Program-made: the position numbers and the translations under genes
NCBI GenBank assembly: GCA_947561715.1
Contig: OX387204.1
Location: 17,117,001-17,181,000, forward strand
Origin: Ascidia mentula
Taxonomy: Eukaryota > Chordata > Ascidiacea > Phlebobranchia > Ascidiidae
Direction: 5' to 3'
Length of the DNA stretch: 64,000 bases
Notes under the pieces: model-generated
Told to the model about the DNA's origin: nothing
The model's database searches: none
The model's input: only the letters and a program-made list of their open reading frames with translations
Shown: positions 21,568 to 33,500 of the stretch, piece by piece
Numbering within the stretch: the first letter of the stretch is position 1
Layout of the letters: each line of letters opens with the position of its first letter

Positions 21568-22644
21568 GCAACTTAAATGGTTTGTGACCTGCATACAAAA
21601 AACTGTTTAGCATAAAATGTAAATCATGCACTCACAGTTCACCTTCTTCATGTGACGTCATCAACGAGATATACAGCTGTGTAAAGTTGTCTGATGACGT
21701 CACTGCTTCAACAAAGCCGGCAAAGAGTTCAACTCTTTAAATATGCGGAATCTTCTTCTATGTTGGGAATTTCGGTTTTAATTACGTGTTCAGGGCAATT
21801 GCCTAAATGTAACAATATCCCAAGAATCAGCGTACAATTTATCGTAATTGTAAATTTTTTTGCTTCAGCAAAGCCGACAAAGAATTAAATTCCTAAATAT
21901 TCGGATTGCTTTTCCGCGTTGGGATTTTCGGTGTTCAAATCCGCAGTCGGGACAATTGCCCAAATGTCACAATATCCGAAGAATCAGCTTAAAATTAACA
22001 ATTCGTAATTGTGACACCTGCGACTCGACGAGACACCGTCAGATATGTTTCAAACATTTGTGTCTCAAAAGTGTCAAGGTTGTTGACGTAAATCTGCTTG
22101 AGATTGTATTTTTGAAAAATATTACAAGTTAATGACCTGAACCACTTATTTCATGTCATGACAATCATCCTTTTGCGTTTTGTGTTTCTTCAATGACTTC
22201 AATGAGTTTAGCATCTTGGCTGCGTTGCTACACGTGTATTAATCTTCATGATTGCATTTCTTGATGTCAACCGAAATTAAAAATATTTATTAGAACTTGT
22301 TCTATTACTATGTGAAGCCTAAACAACGATCATACAAACAGCTCAGTTAAAGTCGTTCCCACAACTAAGGTTAAAATGTAAAACCTATGAAGACCAATTC
22401 TATTATTATTAGATTTGCGTTTTTGCATTTAACCCCAAAAAACATAACATCTATATGTTGTGCCTCTATACACACCGACTAACAGCTAATGTCGATAATA
22501 ATGGAAAAGTTTAGTTGCTGTAGCTTGGGGCCAGTATAGCCAGCCCCTAAAGTAGGGTCCACGAAGCGGTTTTTGGAGGAAGTCTAAGGTCTTCGTGAGA
22601 TTGTAACCTAACATTGCATATGTAGGTTTATGTGCAATGTTACT
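21568..22644 (+). other. 3' flank of gene 1 with an imperfect tandem duplication
   Basis: Homologous to the end and 3' flank of genes 2 and 4. About 21704-21864 and 21866-22015 are two imperfect copies of the same segment (each begins CTTCA(A/G)CAAAGCC and includes a GGGACAATTGCC-like stretch), so gene 1 carries an extra copy. Near 22526-22552 lies a conserved hairpin GGGGC...GCCCC. No new gene is seen. Confidence 0.55.
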
Positions 22645-23472
22645 TGAGTCGTTTTGTGCTATCACTGAGTCATGTTAATTTACTCTAATAAGGCGTTAGG
22701 AAGGTAATCGCTCGCATACAATCTTTTCAGAGCATTAGTCCCAAGTGGGACAGCAAGTCGGAAAAATTTCGGACTGCTAAGATTCAAAGTTTAAGTACCA
22801 CTGTTACATACAACAACTACATTTGTGATTGTTGAAACCAAACTAGCTATGCTTTGGAAGCAATTATTTTGGGTATTTGGTAACGTTATCCATATACTCT
22901 GCCGACATAGTTTTGATGTCACATAATTATGAATTTTTAGGCCAACAATATGTCTCGTTTTCGACCAATATTTGTGTTGAGTTGAACACGAAGGCCACTG
23001 TGACCCGAACAAACCACCTACGAAACAATTATTGCGACGGCCAAAGGTACACTGAACAATGGCATATTTGCATTGAACTGTGCATATTTTGAAACTTTCC
23101 GTACAGTAGGGTAACTTGAAGTTGATGTCGAAATATTGCCTCTCAATTTGCATAGAGAATTGTTCTCATCCCTTTCTTAGAAAATCCGTGTGCATTTACT
23201 TTTTTTATGAGCTGTAGCCAGTGATTTTTCTGTTAATTTACGCACTCACGTTTATTTGGTATCATTAACTCGGGTAACTTCAACAGCGAAGGATTTTTTT
23301 TTGCATTCGCGTGAGAGTTGTCCTCTTTGAAAACATGTTCCTTTCTTGAATGATGTGTTGACATCTTTTTGTGAGCACCAATGGCAGGAGCAGTATTTTG
23401 TTAATTTCAGCGGATCTCACCTTTCAAGATAATTTAACCATTAATGTCTTAGAATTTAGTATTTAAGTAAAG
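22645..23472 (+). promoter_or_regulatory. 5' flank of receptor gene 2
   Basis: Almost the same sequence as 29724-30551 upstream of gene 3 and the corresponding block upstream of gene 5, and more diverged from the flanks of genes 1 and 4. No supported coding exon. It probably contains the promoter and 5' untranslated region; individual motifs cannot be assigned. Confidence 0.5.
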
Positions 23473-26400
23473 ATGTCAGAAGCAGTAAACAGTTGTGTGA
23501 TGATCTGGACATTGGTTATGTTGATATCTCAAGAGTTTGGCTGTAAGTGTTTTATTCAACTATTTTGATTCAAGAAATGTGCAAGTTCATTGTGAGCAAG
23601 GCAGTTATCGTTCCATTGTAGGTTCCTCGTCGAAACCATGCACATATCGTTTCTTTTCAATGTCCAATGACAAACGAACTTGGCAGGATGCGAAGGAACG
23701 ATGTATTGAGCTTGGTGGAAACCTTGCGAGAATTCCTGATGCCGAAACACAAAACAGACTTATTCGTCTTGCAAACAACAAAAATAGAATGCGTAAAAAA
23801 ACATTTGTACTAATTTAAATCTGTTTGGATATTTTTTTCCAATAAAATTTTTCACGTCATTCAGAAATAGAAAGCAACTAATTTTTTCTTGTTTTCTAGC
23901 TTATTATTTAGGTGGTAGACGTCTTGGAAACAAATTTATCTGGCCGGACGGAGTTGTTTTTTACCAACGGAAAATAGGTTTTCGTTTCGTAAACATTTTT
24001 TCATGAAATATTGGCTATCCCATATTAATTACCATGATTAAAGTTAAAATTAAAATGCAAAATTTAAATCAAAATCTTTATCTCATATTTTCAATTCAAG
24101 TGGACAAAGAACGAATAGATAACAATCATAACTATATTAGTCATGGGAAAACATGTGGTTTGTTTGTTACGATTCAAGGTGATGGTTTGAATGGTTCGCC
24201 AAAATTGCCATGGACACGTAAAGAATATACAGCCTGGTTATTTAACCCACATCCCGGAAGTGATGAATGTGTTCTGCTTGTAAATTCTCGTAATTGGGGT
24301 TGGTATGCTGTTAATTGCAACCTAAAATTCAACTATATTTGTGAATTCAAAGGTGGGTTCATTAATATTATAATATTTAAACGACTGACATGATGCTGTT
24401 TGCAGATCAACCACGAAGAATCGTATTTTCACAAACAAGATACTCTGCAATTGTCGGTGAAACAATCATTATCAAAGGGAAAATTACCGAACCTTATATA
24501 GAAGCGCTAACTATCACAGCAATTTACAACCTAAACAGACGGGTAACTTTAGCAAACAACTACAGAGGTGTGGACTTCAGTTATTCCATCCAGGATATTA
24601 GTCCATTTCATTTTGGTAACATTGCAATTGAAGCCATTGGAGTCGAATCGAAATGCAAATTTTCCAAGAGCACTTTTTTGAATGAAGGTAACAATAACAA
24701 GTTTGGTTAATGAAGGTGGGTTCCAGTACTGTAACATTCATTTACATTTACGCAGTAAAGATTGAGATTGACAAACACAGAATAGTTGCGGAAAACTATG
24801 GAAATCATGAATCTGTTAGTTGCTTTTTATCGGAAAACCATTCCACCCCAATAACATGGATGAGGTATAAATTGTTTGTTGATACCTGTGATTACAACTG
24901 TTGAAAAAAGTGTTTTTACCACGCACTGCCATATAACACATGCTTTCAGATCTTATTTTTACACTGCAATTAGAAATATTTGCTATTAAATCCGTTGTAC
25001 ATGCAGCCCATTTGAGTAATATTTATCTTGTGGGTAAACCACCCCCTAATCGTCTCTACTCACATGTATATAATCCTTAAAACTTTGGGGCCCCTAATCT
25101 TAGTGAACAAAATATTTGTCCAGAAAAACTAATAAGTTTCAAAAGTAAATGCAAGATGTCAATTTTAGTGAGGAAATGTGATAACAAGTGACATTTATTC
25201 CGCAGAAACGATGCAACGGTTTCCAACAAAAATAGTTCCAACGTTTACCAATCTGTCAGCACCACCCACAGTTCATCCACTCTTCACATAATAGTGAATG
25301 ATGTGAGTGAATCGGGGAATTACACTTGCATGGGAACAAATAGGATTGGATCCAAACTGGAAATGAAGTCTTTGCAAGTGTTTGGTAATTCAACATTTTT
25401 TGTTTTTAATTTTTTTTTTAATCTTAACGCAGTAATAACGATTTCGGTCGCATAGATAGCCATGCATGTGCACACAAAGCACACTAGTGAACAACAAAAA
25501 CAAAAAAATCAAATATTTTTAAGGGGGGCGATATTTCCTTCTTCGTTCCGCCCCAGACGTACACAGCAAAATTCATGGATACATTTAAAGTAAAAATCAT
25601 CTTGTTTTAGTTAAAGTAAACATCACATTATCCCGAAGAAATTTGGACTTACAACAATGGGCGAATGTTACGGTTGATTGCACTTCGTATGGAAATCCCA
25701 GGCCTGTGGTTAATTGGTACAGGTAAGATTTTGTATCATACGTTTGTTAAAAACATTAGTCCTTTTTAACAGAAAATTTGTTGGTAAGATGTAAAACTTT
25801 ACAGTGGGGTTTCTGCATAATTTTCACCCTAATTTATGTAGAGATGAGGTTTTATTTTGTTCTTTATTGTTTTTTAGGAAAGGAAATTTAATAACAAACG
25901 TTTCATATTCGGTCTCGGTTTCCCAGCAAAAAATATCACAAGGTCGATATCACGTGATGAAACGTCTTCACTTAACAAAAGTTGACGCAACTTATGGCGG
26001 AGTTTACGAATGTTGGGCAGAAAATCGCAAGGACACAAAACTGCTGTCTCAAACCAGAAGAGAAGTCACTCTGAAAGGTAGTAGTGACCATAAACTGTTC
26101 GAGTCTCAGTTAAAATGTTAGTTGATTTTAGTTCGTCCAAACATAACACTTTCTGCATCAGAAATTATTGCGGAAAACTTTCACCAGCAATACGTTGATT
26201 GTGTCTCTTATGGGTTTCCAAGACCAAATGTAACATGGAAAAGGTAAACACATGATTTAGCATCAGTTCAACAAATCCGTAACATTGGTTTTAAATTTTA
26301 GAAATAAATCTGTTATCGGAGCTACAACTTCTAATATCTATACGAGTATTGTAAATAACACGAAGTTTTCGCAAACAGTTCGATTGATTTTTATGATTGA

Positions 26401-28982
26401 TAATGTTGCGGATTCCGGAACTTACGTTTGTCAGTCAACAAACAATCATATTGACAAGGTGGAAAAGGCGTTTGTAATTAGAGGTATCCTACTTTTTTTA
26501 TCTGCCGAACTACATCAAATACCAAGAGTTTACGTATTGTCGTTACAACCACACAACAGGTTGCCTTTGCAGCTGGTATGTATGCTTGTCTTGTGAGCAA
26601 TGTTACTCACACATGCAAATATTCATTCCTATTTATTTGGTTAGGTGTCAACGTATTTGTGTCAAAATGGTTCATTCCCACAGTTATTGGATTGTCTGTT
26701 TTGATTATTTTACTCATATCTGTAGGTATGGTAACCAAGTGGAGGTAAACTTTCCTTTCTTTATTAAAATAAAAATTGTTGGCCTTTTGGTAATATTCAA
26801 TGTTTAGGAAACAAATATGTGCAAGTATTTCCACACGAGAAAGAAACGCCTCACAAACTTCGTCAGAATTTAAATTGAATGAAAGAGTGAGCTGGAAGTA
26901 CTCCCCAGGTATTCGGAAGATAAGACTTTTTAGGAATAAATCCGTTTTAAAAAAAGTTTACATGATAACCATTAGAGGATGGGCCTGATGACAACTATAA
27001 CACACAGATACGTAAGTTTTACTTGAGTGAATTTTACACGAAGAGCGCAGATAATTCACACAAAGCAATCAAATCACAATATCAGGTACGTGTATAACTT
27101 CTACCATTTCTGTTCGCAAAATATCTACTTAGTATTTTTTGCTTTGTGCACATAGAGTCATAGATTGTTGACGCAAAAGTTATGTGGTATTTGCCTTTCA
27201 GAAAATCAAAAGAAAATCAAGAAACGCTTTCAGCATTGAAACAGCACAGAACAACCCATGTCGAAATCGTTACAAGAATATTTTACCATGTAAGTCTTTG
27301 TTCATTGCACAACGCAAGGTTGGTTGACAGATTCACAAACAATTTCTTGTCATAGGAACACTAATAACGGATTTACTCATGTTTTAGACAATGACATGTT
27401 TTATTTATTCAAGACGTATCTGCAAACACTTATGCCATCATCAGTTGAAAGGGGAGTGGTTAGTCTTTCTCCATAGTGATATAAAGCTGACCTGACTGAT
27501 GCCAGACTGATGATGATGGCATAAGTTTTAGCAACAATTTCTTAAACAAATAAAACATGTGAATGCTTATAGCACTATGGGGAACTCTGTTTATTCTCGG
27601 AAAAACAAATGGTTTCCTTCCTCACATTCAATGCTTCATTTTTAATATTTTGTTGAATAAATTAACTTATATGCAAACAGTACGAGGTAAATTGTCCCGG
27701 AAGGGCATCACAAAATTTTCTGCATGATAATCTTTTCAAAAATACATAACATTTACATCAATTATGTCCGTAGACGATTACAACAGAGTGGTCCTTCGTG
27801 GACTTGAGGGCGAGGAAAACGACTACATTAACGCTTCATATGTAGAGGTTCGTCACCGTGCTGAATGCAGTGGAAAATAAACTGTTAACGTTTCTAATTA
27901 GGGATTTAAACAACCAAACAAGTGGATTGCAACACAAGGCCCCATCGATACAACTGTAAATGATTTCTGGACGATGGTTTGGCTACAAAAAGTCAGAGTA
28001 ATTGTAATGCTCGCAAATCCAGATCAAAATAAAAAAGTGAGTGTTTTATTATTAATTTAGATGCGTATTACTCAACGCTTTTCACTGTTTAGGCAAGGTG
28101 TGCTCTTTACTGGCCCCAGACCTTCGCCCCCTTTAAATTGTACGGCCGTGTTAACGTAAAACTCCTGAAAGTCCTGAACAAACATGGTTTCATTGTTAGG
28201 AAAATGGCAATCGAAGAAGCAAACACCTTATGTGTTTCGGTATACTAGGATTAAATAGAAGCTCTTCGTTGCTGATATTGTTGTTATATCGCTTTGAATC
28301 CAGGAACAACGAGTTGTGACTCACTACCAATTACTTGCTTGGCCCGGTTATGGAGTTCCACAAACAACAACTGACTTTCTCACATTCACAAACCAAGTTC
28401 AGAAGGAAATGGATCGGATAAATCGAACTTTGCGAACTCAGGTTCCCACTGTGGTCCATTGTAGGTAAAAATAATGATTGCATACCTTGGTAAACTCAGT
28501 GACTGCGAAATAACCTTCAAGTATGTTTATCAAGCGGAGGTGCCGGAAGAACTGGGACTTTCATTGGTTTTGTTTATTTGTTGGAGGAATTAAATCAAAC
28601 TGGCTCAGTTGATGCTTTCAAGGCCGTTTGCCACCTGAGAGAACAAAGAATGGAAATGGTGCAAACTGCGGTAATGTTTTCCTTTTCCCCAAAGTTCTAT
28701 TAACTTATGCTAACTTCATTTGTTACATTTATCTAGAAGCAATACATATTCTTGCACCACTTGATTGCACAAAGTGTTGAATGTTGCGAAACCCAAAAAA
28801 ATGATTCTGGACTGAACGAAAATGTTGAGCAACTTAAATGGTTTGTGATTAGCATAAAATGTAAATCATGCACTCACAGTTCACCTTCTTCAAGTGACGT
28901 CATCAACGAGATATACAGCTCGGTTAAGTTGTCTAGTGACGTCATAGCTTCAACAAAGCCGGCAAAAAGTTCAACTCTTTAA
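23473..28982 (+). CDS. Receptor gene 2: CLECT, four Ig-like domains, TM, single PTP (frame intact)
   Basis: Twenty-one exons can be joined in one frame of about 1,015-1,020 codons. Signal peptide 23473-23542. CLECT in three exons: 23601 (or 23622)-23792, 23900-23977 and 24101-24352 (ends FNYICEF). A one-exon Ig-like domain 24406-24687 is followed by three Ig domains of two exons each (24756-25384, 25611-26077, 26132-26483; [21 protein letters not shown]). Membrane span 26645-26744, then a basic stop-transfer. Juxtamembrane exons lead to [12 protein letters not shown] exons from 27774 contain [15 protein letters not shown] and HCSGGAGRTG, but the acid loop is WPG (Gly at 28346-28348), so catalysis is doubtful. 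There is no second PTP domain. The cytoplasmic tail ends SSTL, a possible class I PDZ ligand. Probably a surface receptor; ligand unknown. Splice sites are inferred by eye. Confidence 0.85.
27394..27560. mobile_element. MITE-like inverted-repeat element in gene 2 intron
   Basis: The ends ACATGTTTTATTTATTCAAG and CTTAAACAAATAAAACATGT are near-perfect inverted repeats; about 167 bp in all. It lies at the same intron position as the copies in genes 1 and 4, so it was present before those genes separated. Confidence 0.6.
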
Positions 28983-29723
28983 ATATGCGTGATGTTCTTC
29001 TATGTTGGGATTTCGATTTTGCATACGCGGTCGGGCAATTGCCTAAATGTCACAATATTCGAAGAATCAGCTTAAAATTAACAATTCGCAATTGTGACAC
29101 ATGCGACTCAACGAGACGCCGTTAGATATGATTTGAAATGTGGGTCTCAAAATTGTCAAGGTTGTTGACTTAAATCTGCTTGGGATTGTACTTTTGAAAA
29201 ATATTATAAGTTAATGACGTAAACCACTTATTTCATGTCATGACAATCATCCTTTTGCGTTTTGTGTTTCTTCAATGACTTCAATGAGTTTAGCATTTTG
29301 TCTGCGTTGCTATACATGATTACATTTCTTCATGTAAACCGAAATTAAAAATATTTATTAGAACTTGTTCTATTATTATGTAAAGTCTAAACAACGATCA
29401 TACAAACAGCTCAGTTGAAGTCGTTCCCACAACTACGTACAAAAATTAAAATGTAAAACCTATGAAGACCAGTTCTATTGTTATTAGATTTGCGTTTTAA
29501 CATTTTATCCCTTAAAAACATAACATCTATATGTTGTGCATCTATACACACTGACTAACAGCTAATGTCAATAATAATGGAAAAGTTTAGTAGCTGATGT
29601 AGCTTGGGGCCAGTTTTGCCAGCCCCTAAAGTAGGGTCCACGAAGCGGTTTTGGGAGGAAGTCTAAGGTCTTTGTGAGATTGTATCGTAATATTGCATAT
29701 GTAGGTTTATGTGCAATGTTACT
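28983..29723 (+). other. 3' flank of gene 2
   Basis: Homologous to the 3' flanks of genes 1 and 4 and to the relic at 40685-41515. It contains the conserved GGGGC...GCCCC hairpin near 29605-29630 that marks the boundary between gene units. No gene is seen. Confidence 0.5.
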
Positions 29724-30551
29724 TGAGTCGTTTTATGCTATCACTGAGTCATGTTAATTTACTCTAACAAGGCATTAGGAAGGTAATCGTTCGCATACAA
29801 TATTTTCAGAGCATTAGTCCTAACTGGGACAGCAAGTCGGAAAAATTTCGGACTGCTGCGATTCAAAGTTTAAGTACCACTGTTACATACAACAACTACA
29901 TTTGTGATTGTTGAAACCAAACTAGCTATGCTTTGGAAGCAATTATTTTGGGTATTTGGTAACGTTATCTATATACTCTGCCGACATAGTTTTGATGTCA
30001 CATAATTATGAATTTTTGGGCCCACAATATGTCTCGTTTTCGACCAATATTTGTGTTGAGTTGAACACGAAGGCCACTGTGACCCGAACAAACCACCTAC
30101 GAAACAATTATTGCGACGGCCAAAGGTACACTGAACAATGGCATATTTGCATTGAACTGAGCATATTTTGAAACTTTCCGTACAGTAGGGTAACTTGAAG
30201 TTGATGACGAAATATTGCCTGTCAATTTGCATAGAGAATTGTTCTCATCCCTTTCTTAGAAAATCCGTGTGCATTTACTTTTTTTATGAGCTGTAGCCAG
30301 TGATTTTTCTGTTAATTTACGCACTCACGTTTATTTGGTATCATTAACTCGGGTAACTTCAACAGCGAAGGATTTTTTTTTGCATTCGCGTGAGAGTTGT
30401 CCTCTTTGAAAACATGTTCCTTTCTTGAATGATGTGTTGACATCTTTTTGTGAGCACCAATGGCAGGAGCAGTATTTTGTTAATTTCAGCGGATCTCACC
30501 TTTCAAGATAATTTAACCATTAATGTCTTAGAATTTAGTATTTAAGTAAAG
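29724..30551 (+). promoter_or_regulatory. 5' flank of receptor gene 3
   Basis: Nearly identical to the flank of gene 2 (shift 7,079 bases) and, by eye, identical to that of gene 5 (shift 18,610). Short open frames are conserved only because the DNA is; no protein domain is recognised. Confidence 0.5.
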
Positions 30552-33500
30552 ATGTCAGAAGCAGTAAACAGTTGTGTGATGATCTGGACATTGGTTATGT
30601 TGATATCTCAAGAGTTTGGCTGTAAGTGTTTTATTCAACTATTTTGATTCAAGAAATGTGCAAGTTCATTGTGAGCAAGGCAGTTATCGTTCCATTGTAG
30701 GTTCCTCGTCGAAACCATGCACATATCGTTTTTTTTCAATGTCCAATGACAAACGAACTTGGCAGGATGCGAAGGAACGATGTATTGAGCTTGGTGGAAA
30801 CCTTGCGAGAATTCCTGATGCCGAAACACAAAACAGACTTATTCGTCTTGCAAACAACAAAAATAGAATGCGGAAAAAAACATTTGTACTAATTTAAATC
30901 TGTTTGGATATTTTTTTCCAATAAAATTTTTCACGTCATTCAGAAATAGAAAGCAACTAATTTTTTCTTGTTTTCTAGCTTATGATTTAGGTGGTAGACG
31001 TCTTGGAAACAAATTTATCTGGCCGGACGGAGTTGTTTTTTACCAACGGAAAATAGGTTTTCGTTTCGTAAACATTTTTTCATGAAATATTGGCTATCCC
31101 ATATTAATTACCATGATTAAAGTTAAAATTAAAATGCAAAATTTAAATCAAAATCTTTATCTCATATTTTCAATTCAAGTGGACAAAGAACGAATAGATA
31201 ACAATCATAACTATATTAGTCATGGGAAAACATGTGGTTTGTTTGTTACGATTCAAGGTGATGGTTTGAATGGTTCGCCAAAATTGCCATGGACACGTAA
31301 AGAATATACAGCCTGGTTATTTAACCCACATCCCGGAAGTGGTGAATGTGTTCTGCTTGTAAATTCTCGTAATTGGGGTTGGTATGCTGTTGATTACAAC
31401 CTAAAATTCAACTATATTTGTGAATTCAAAGGTGGGTTCATTAATATTATAATATTTAAACGACTGACATGATGCTGTTTGCAGATCAACCACGAAGAAT
31501 CGTATTTTCACAAACAAGATACTCTGCAATTGTCGGTGAAACAATCATTATCAAAGGGAAAATTACCTAAGCGCTAACTATCACAGCAATTTACAACCTA
31601 AACAGACGGGTAACTTTAGCAAACAACTACAGAGGTGTGGACTTCAGTTATTCCATCCAGGATATTAGTCCATTTCATTTTGGTAACATTGCAATTGAAG
31701 CCATTGGAGTCGAATCGAAATGCAAATTTTCCAAGAGCACTTTTTTGAATGAAGGTAACAATAACAAGTTTGGTTAATGAAGGTGGGTTCCAGTACTGTA
31801 ACATTCATTTACATTTACGCAGTAAAGATTGAGATTGACAAACACAGAATAGTTGCGGAAAACTATGGAAATCATGAATCTGTTAGTTGCTTTTTATCGG
31901 AAAACCATCCCACACCAATAACATGGATGAGGTATAAAATATTTGTTGATACCTGTGATTACAACTGTGGAAGTATGTTTTTTTACACCGCACTGCCATA
32001 TAAAACACGTCTTTAGATCTTATTTTTACACTGCAATTAGAAATATTTGCTATTAAATCCGTTGTAAATGCAGCCCATTTGAGTAATATTAATCTTGTGG
32101 GTAAACCACCCCCTAATCGTCTCTACTCACCTGTATATATCCCTAAAAAGTTCAATGTCCCTGATTTTAGTGATCAAAATATTTGTCCAGAAAAAACTAA
32201 TACGTTTCAAAAGTAAATGCAGGAAGTCAAATTTTAGTCAGGAAATGTGATAACAAGTCTCATTTATTCCGCAGAAATGACGCAATGGTTGCCAACAATA
32301 GTAGTTCCAACGTTTATCAATCTGTCAGCTCCTCCTACAGTTCATCCAGTCTTCACATAACAGTGACTGATGTGAGTGAATCGGGGATTTATACTTGCAT
32401 GGGAACAAAAAGGATTGGATCTAAACTGGAAAGGAAAACTTTACAAGTGTTTGGTAAGTCAAATGTTTTGTTTCAAAATTTGTAAATCTTAACGCAATAA
32501 TGACGATTTGAATCGCATAAAGACGTGTAGATAGCCATGCATGGGGCAGACACAGAACGCTAGTGAACAACAAACAAAATCAACATTAAAACAACCCTTT
32601 TGTCTGCTTCTGCATTGATTTTTTTCAGTGTTATGAAATATTCTTGTGGGTGCGATCGTCCCTGCTTGGTTCTGCCGCTGCCTTTCACTGCTAAATTCAT
32701 TTTTTGCAGTTGCTCCAAATATATCTTTGAGCAACACAACAATTGTTGCTGAATACGGTCGACAAATCCACGTTGATTGCATTTCGTTTGGATTTCCCAA
32801 ACCAACTGTATCGTGGACGAGGTTCGTGCACTGTTTATATTGCTCTGTGTAACGTTACGCATTACAGGCAATTAAATCAATTGATGCCAAGCAAGAACCT
32901 GCGCAGTAGAGCGATGCTGCCAATCATGCCATTGCATCAAATCCTACTGTTTTGATGCTTCTCACTTTTGGTCAAATTTTGGTTACATGAACATTTGTGC
33001 AGAAGCGGAAAAATTATTGGAGCATCATCGATTTTCCAAACTACAGAAAACAATGTGAAATATAAGAGTCAAGTTGGTTTGTTGCTTAGAAGAAGTGACG
33101 TCATGCAATCTGGAAATTATGAATGTGTTGCAAAAAATATGTATGGAAACGTCACTGGAAAGTTAACTATATATGGTAAGATTAACATAAAATACATTTT
33201 TAAACTACAGTAAAAATCACCTTGTTTTAGTGAAAGTAAACATCACATTATCCCGAAGAAATTTGGACTTGGAACAATGGGAGAATGTAACGGTTGATTG
33301 CACTTCGTATGCAAATCCCAGGCCTGCGGTTAACTGGTACAGGTAAGATTGTAACTTTTGAACAGAAAATGCTAATAAGATGTAAAACTTGACAGAAGTG
33401 TTTTTGCGTTACACCCTAATATTTGTAAAGCTGAGGTAATATCTTCCTCTTTATTGTTTTTAGGCGAGAAAATTTGATAACAAGATTTGCATATTCGGTC

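Noticed and set aside
22877-23092. 71-residue frame repeated upstream of genes 2, 3 and 5
   Set aside because: It repeats because the flank was duplicated. It has no protein motif, and frames on both strands are equally conserved.
23543-23574. 32-base intron after the signal peptide
   Set aside because: That acceptor leads into an in-frame stop. Acceptors at 23600 or 23621 keep the CLECT frame, so the intron is longer.
28900-28925. ITIM-like tyrosine motif in the gene 2 tail
   Set aside because: EIYSSV has Glu at the position where an ITIM needs Ile, Val, Leu or Ser, so the consensus is not met.
28896-28945. TGACGTCA-like CRE sites in the 3' part of gene 2
   Set aside because: They fall in the coding tail, where GACGTC encodes the repeated Asp-Val; coding sequence explains them.
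32489-32871. Two leftward 103-residue frames in gene 3
   Set aside because: Antisense to an intron and Ig exon, with no recognisable protein; duplicated in gene 5 only because the DNA is.
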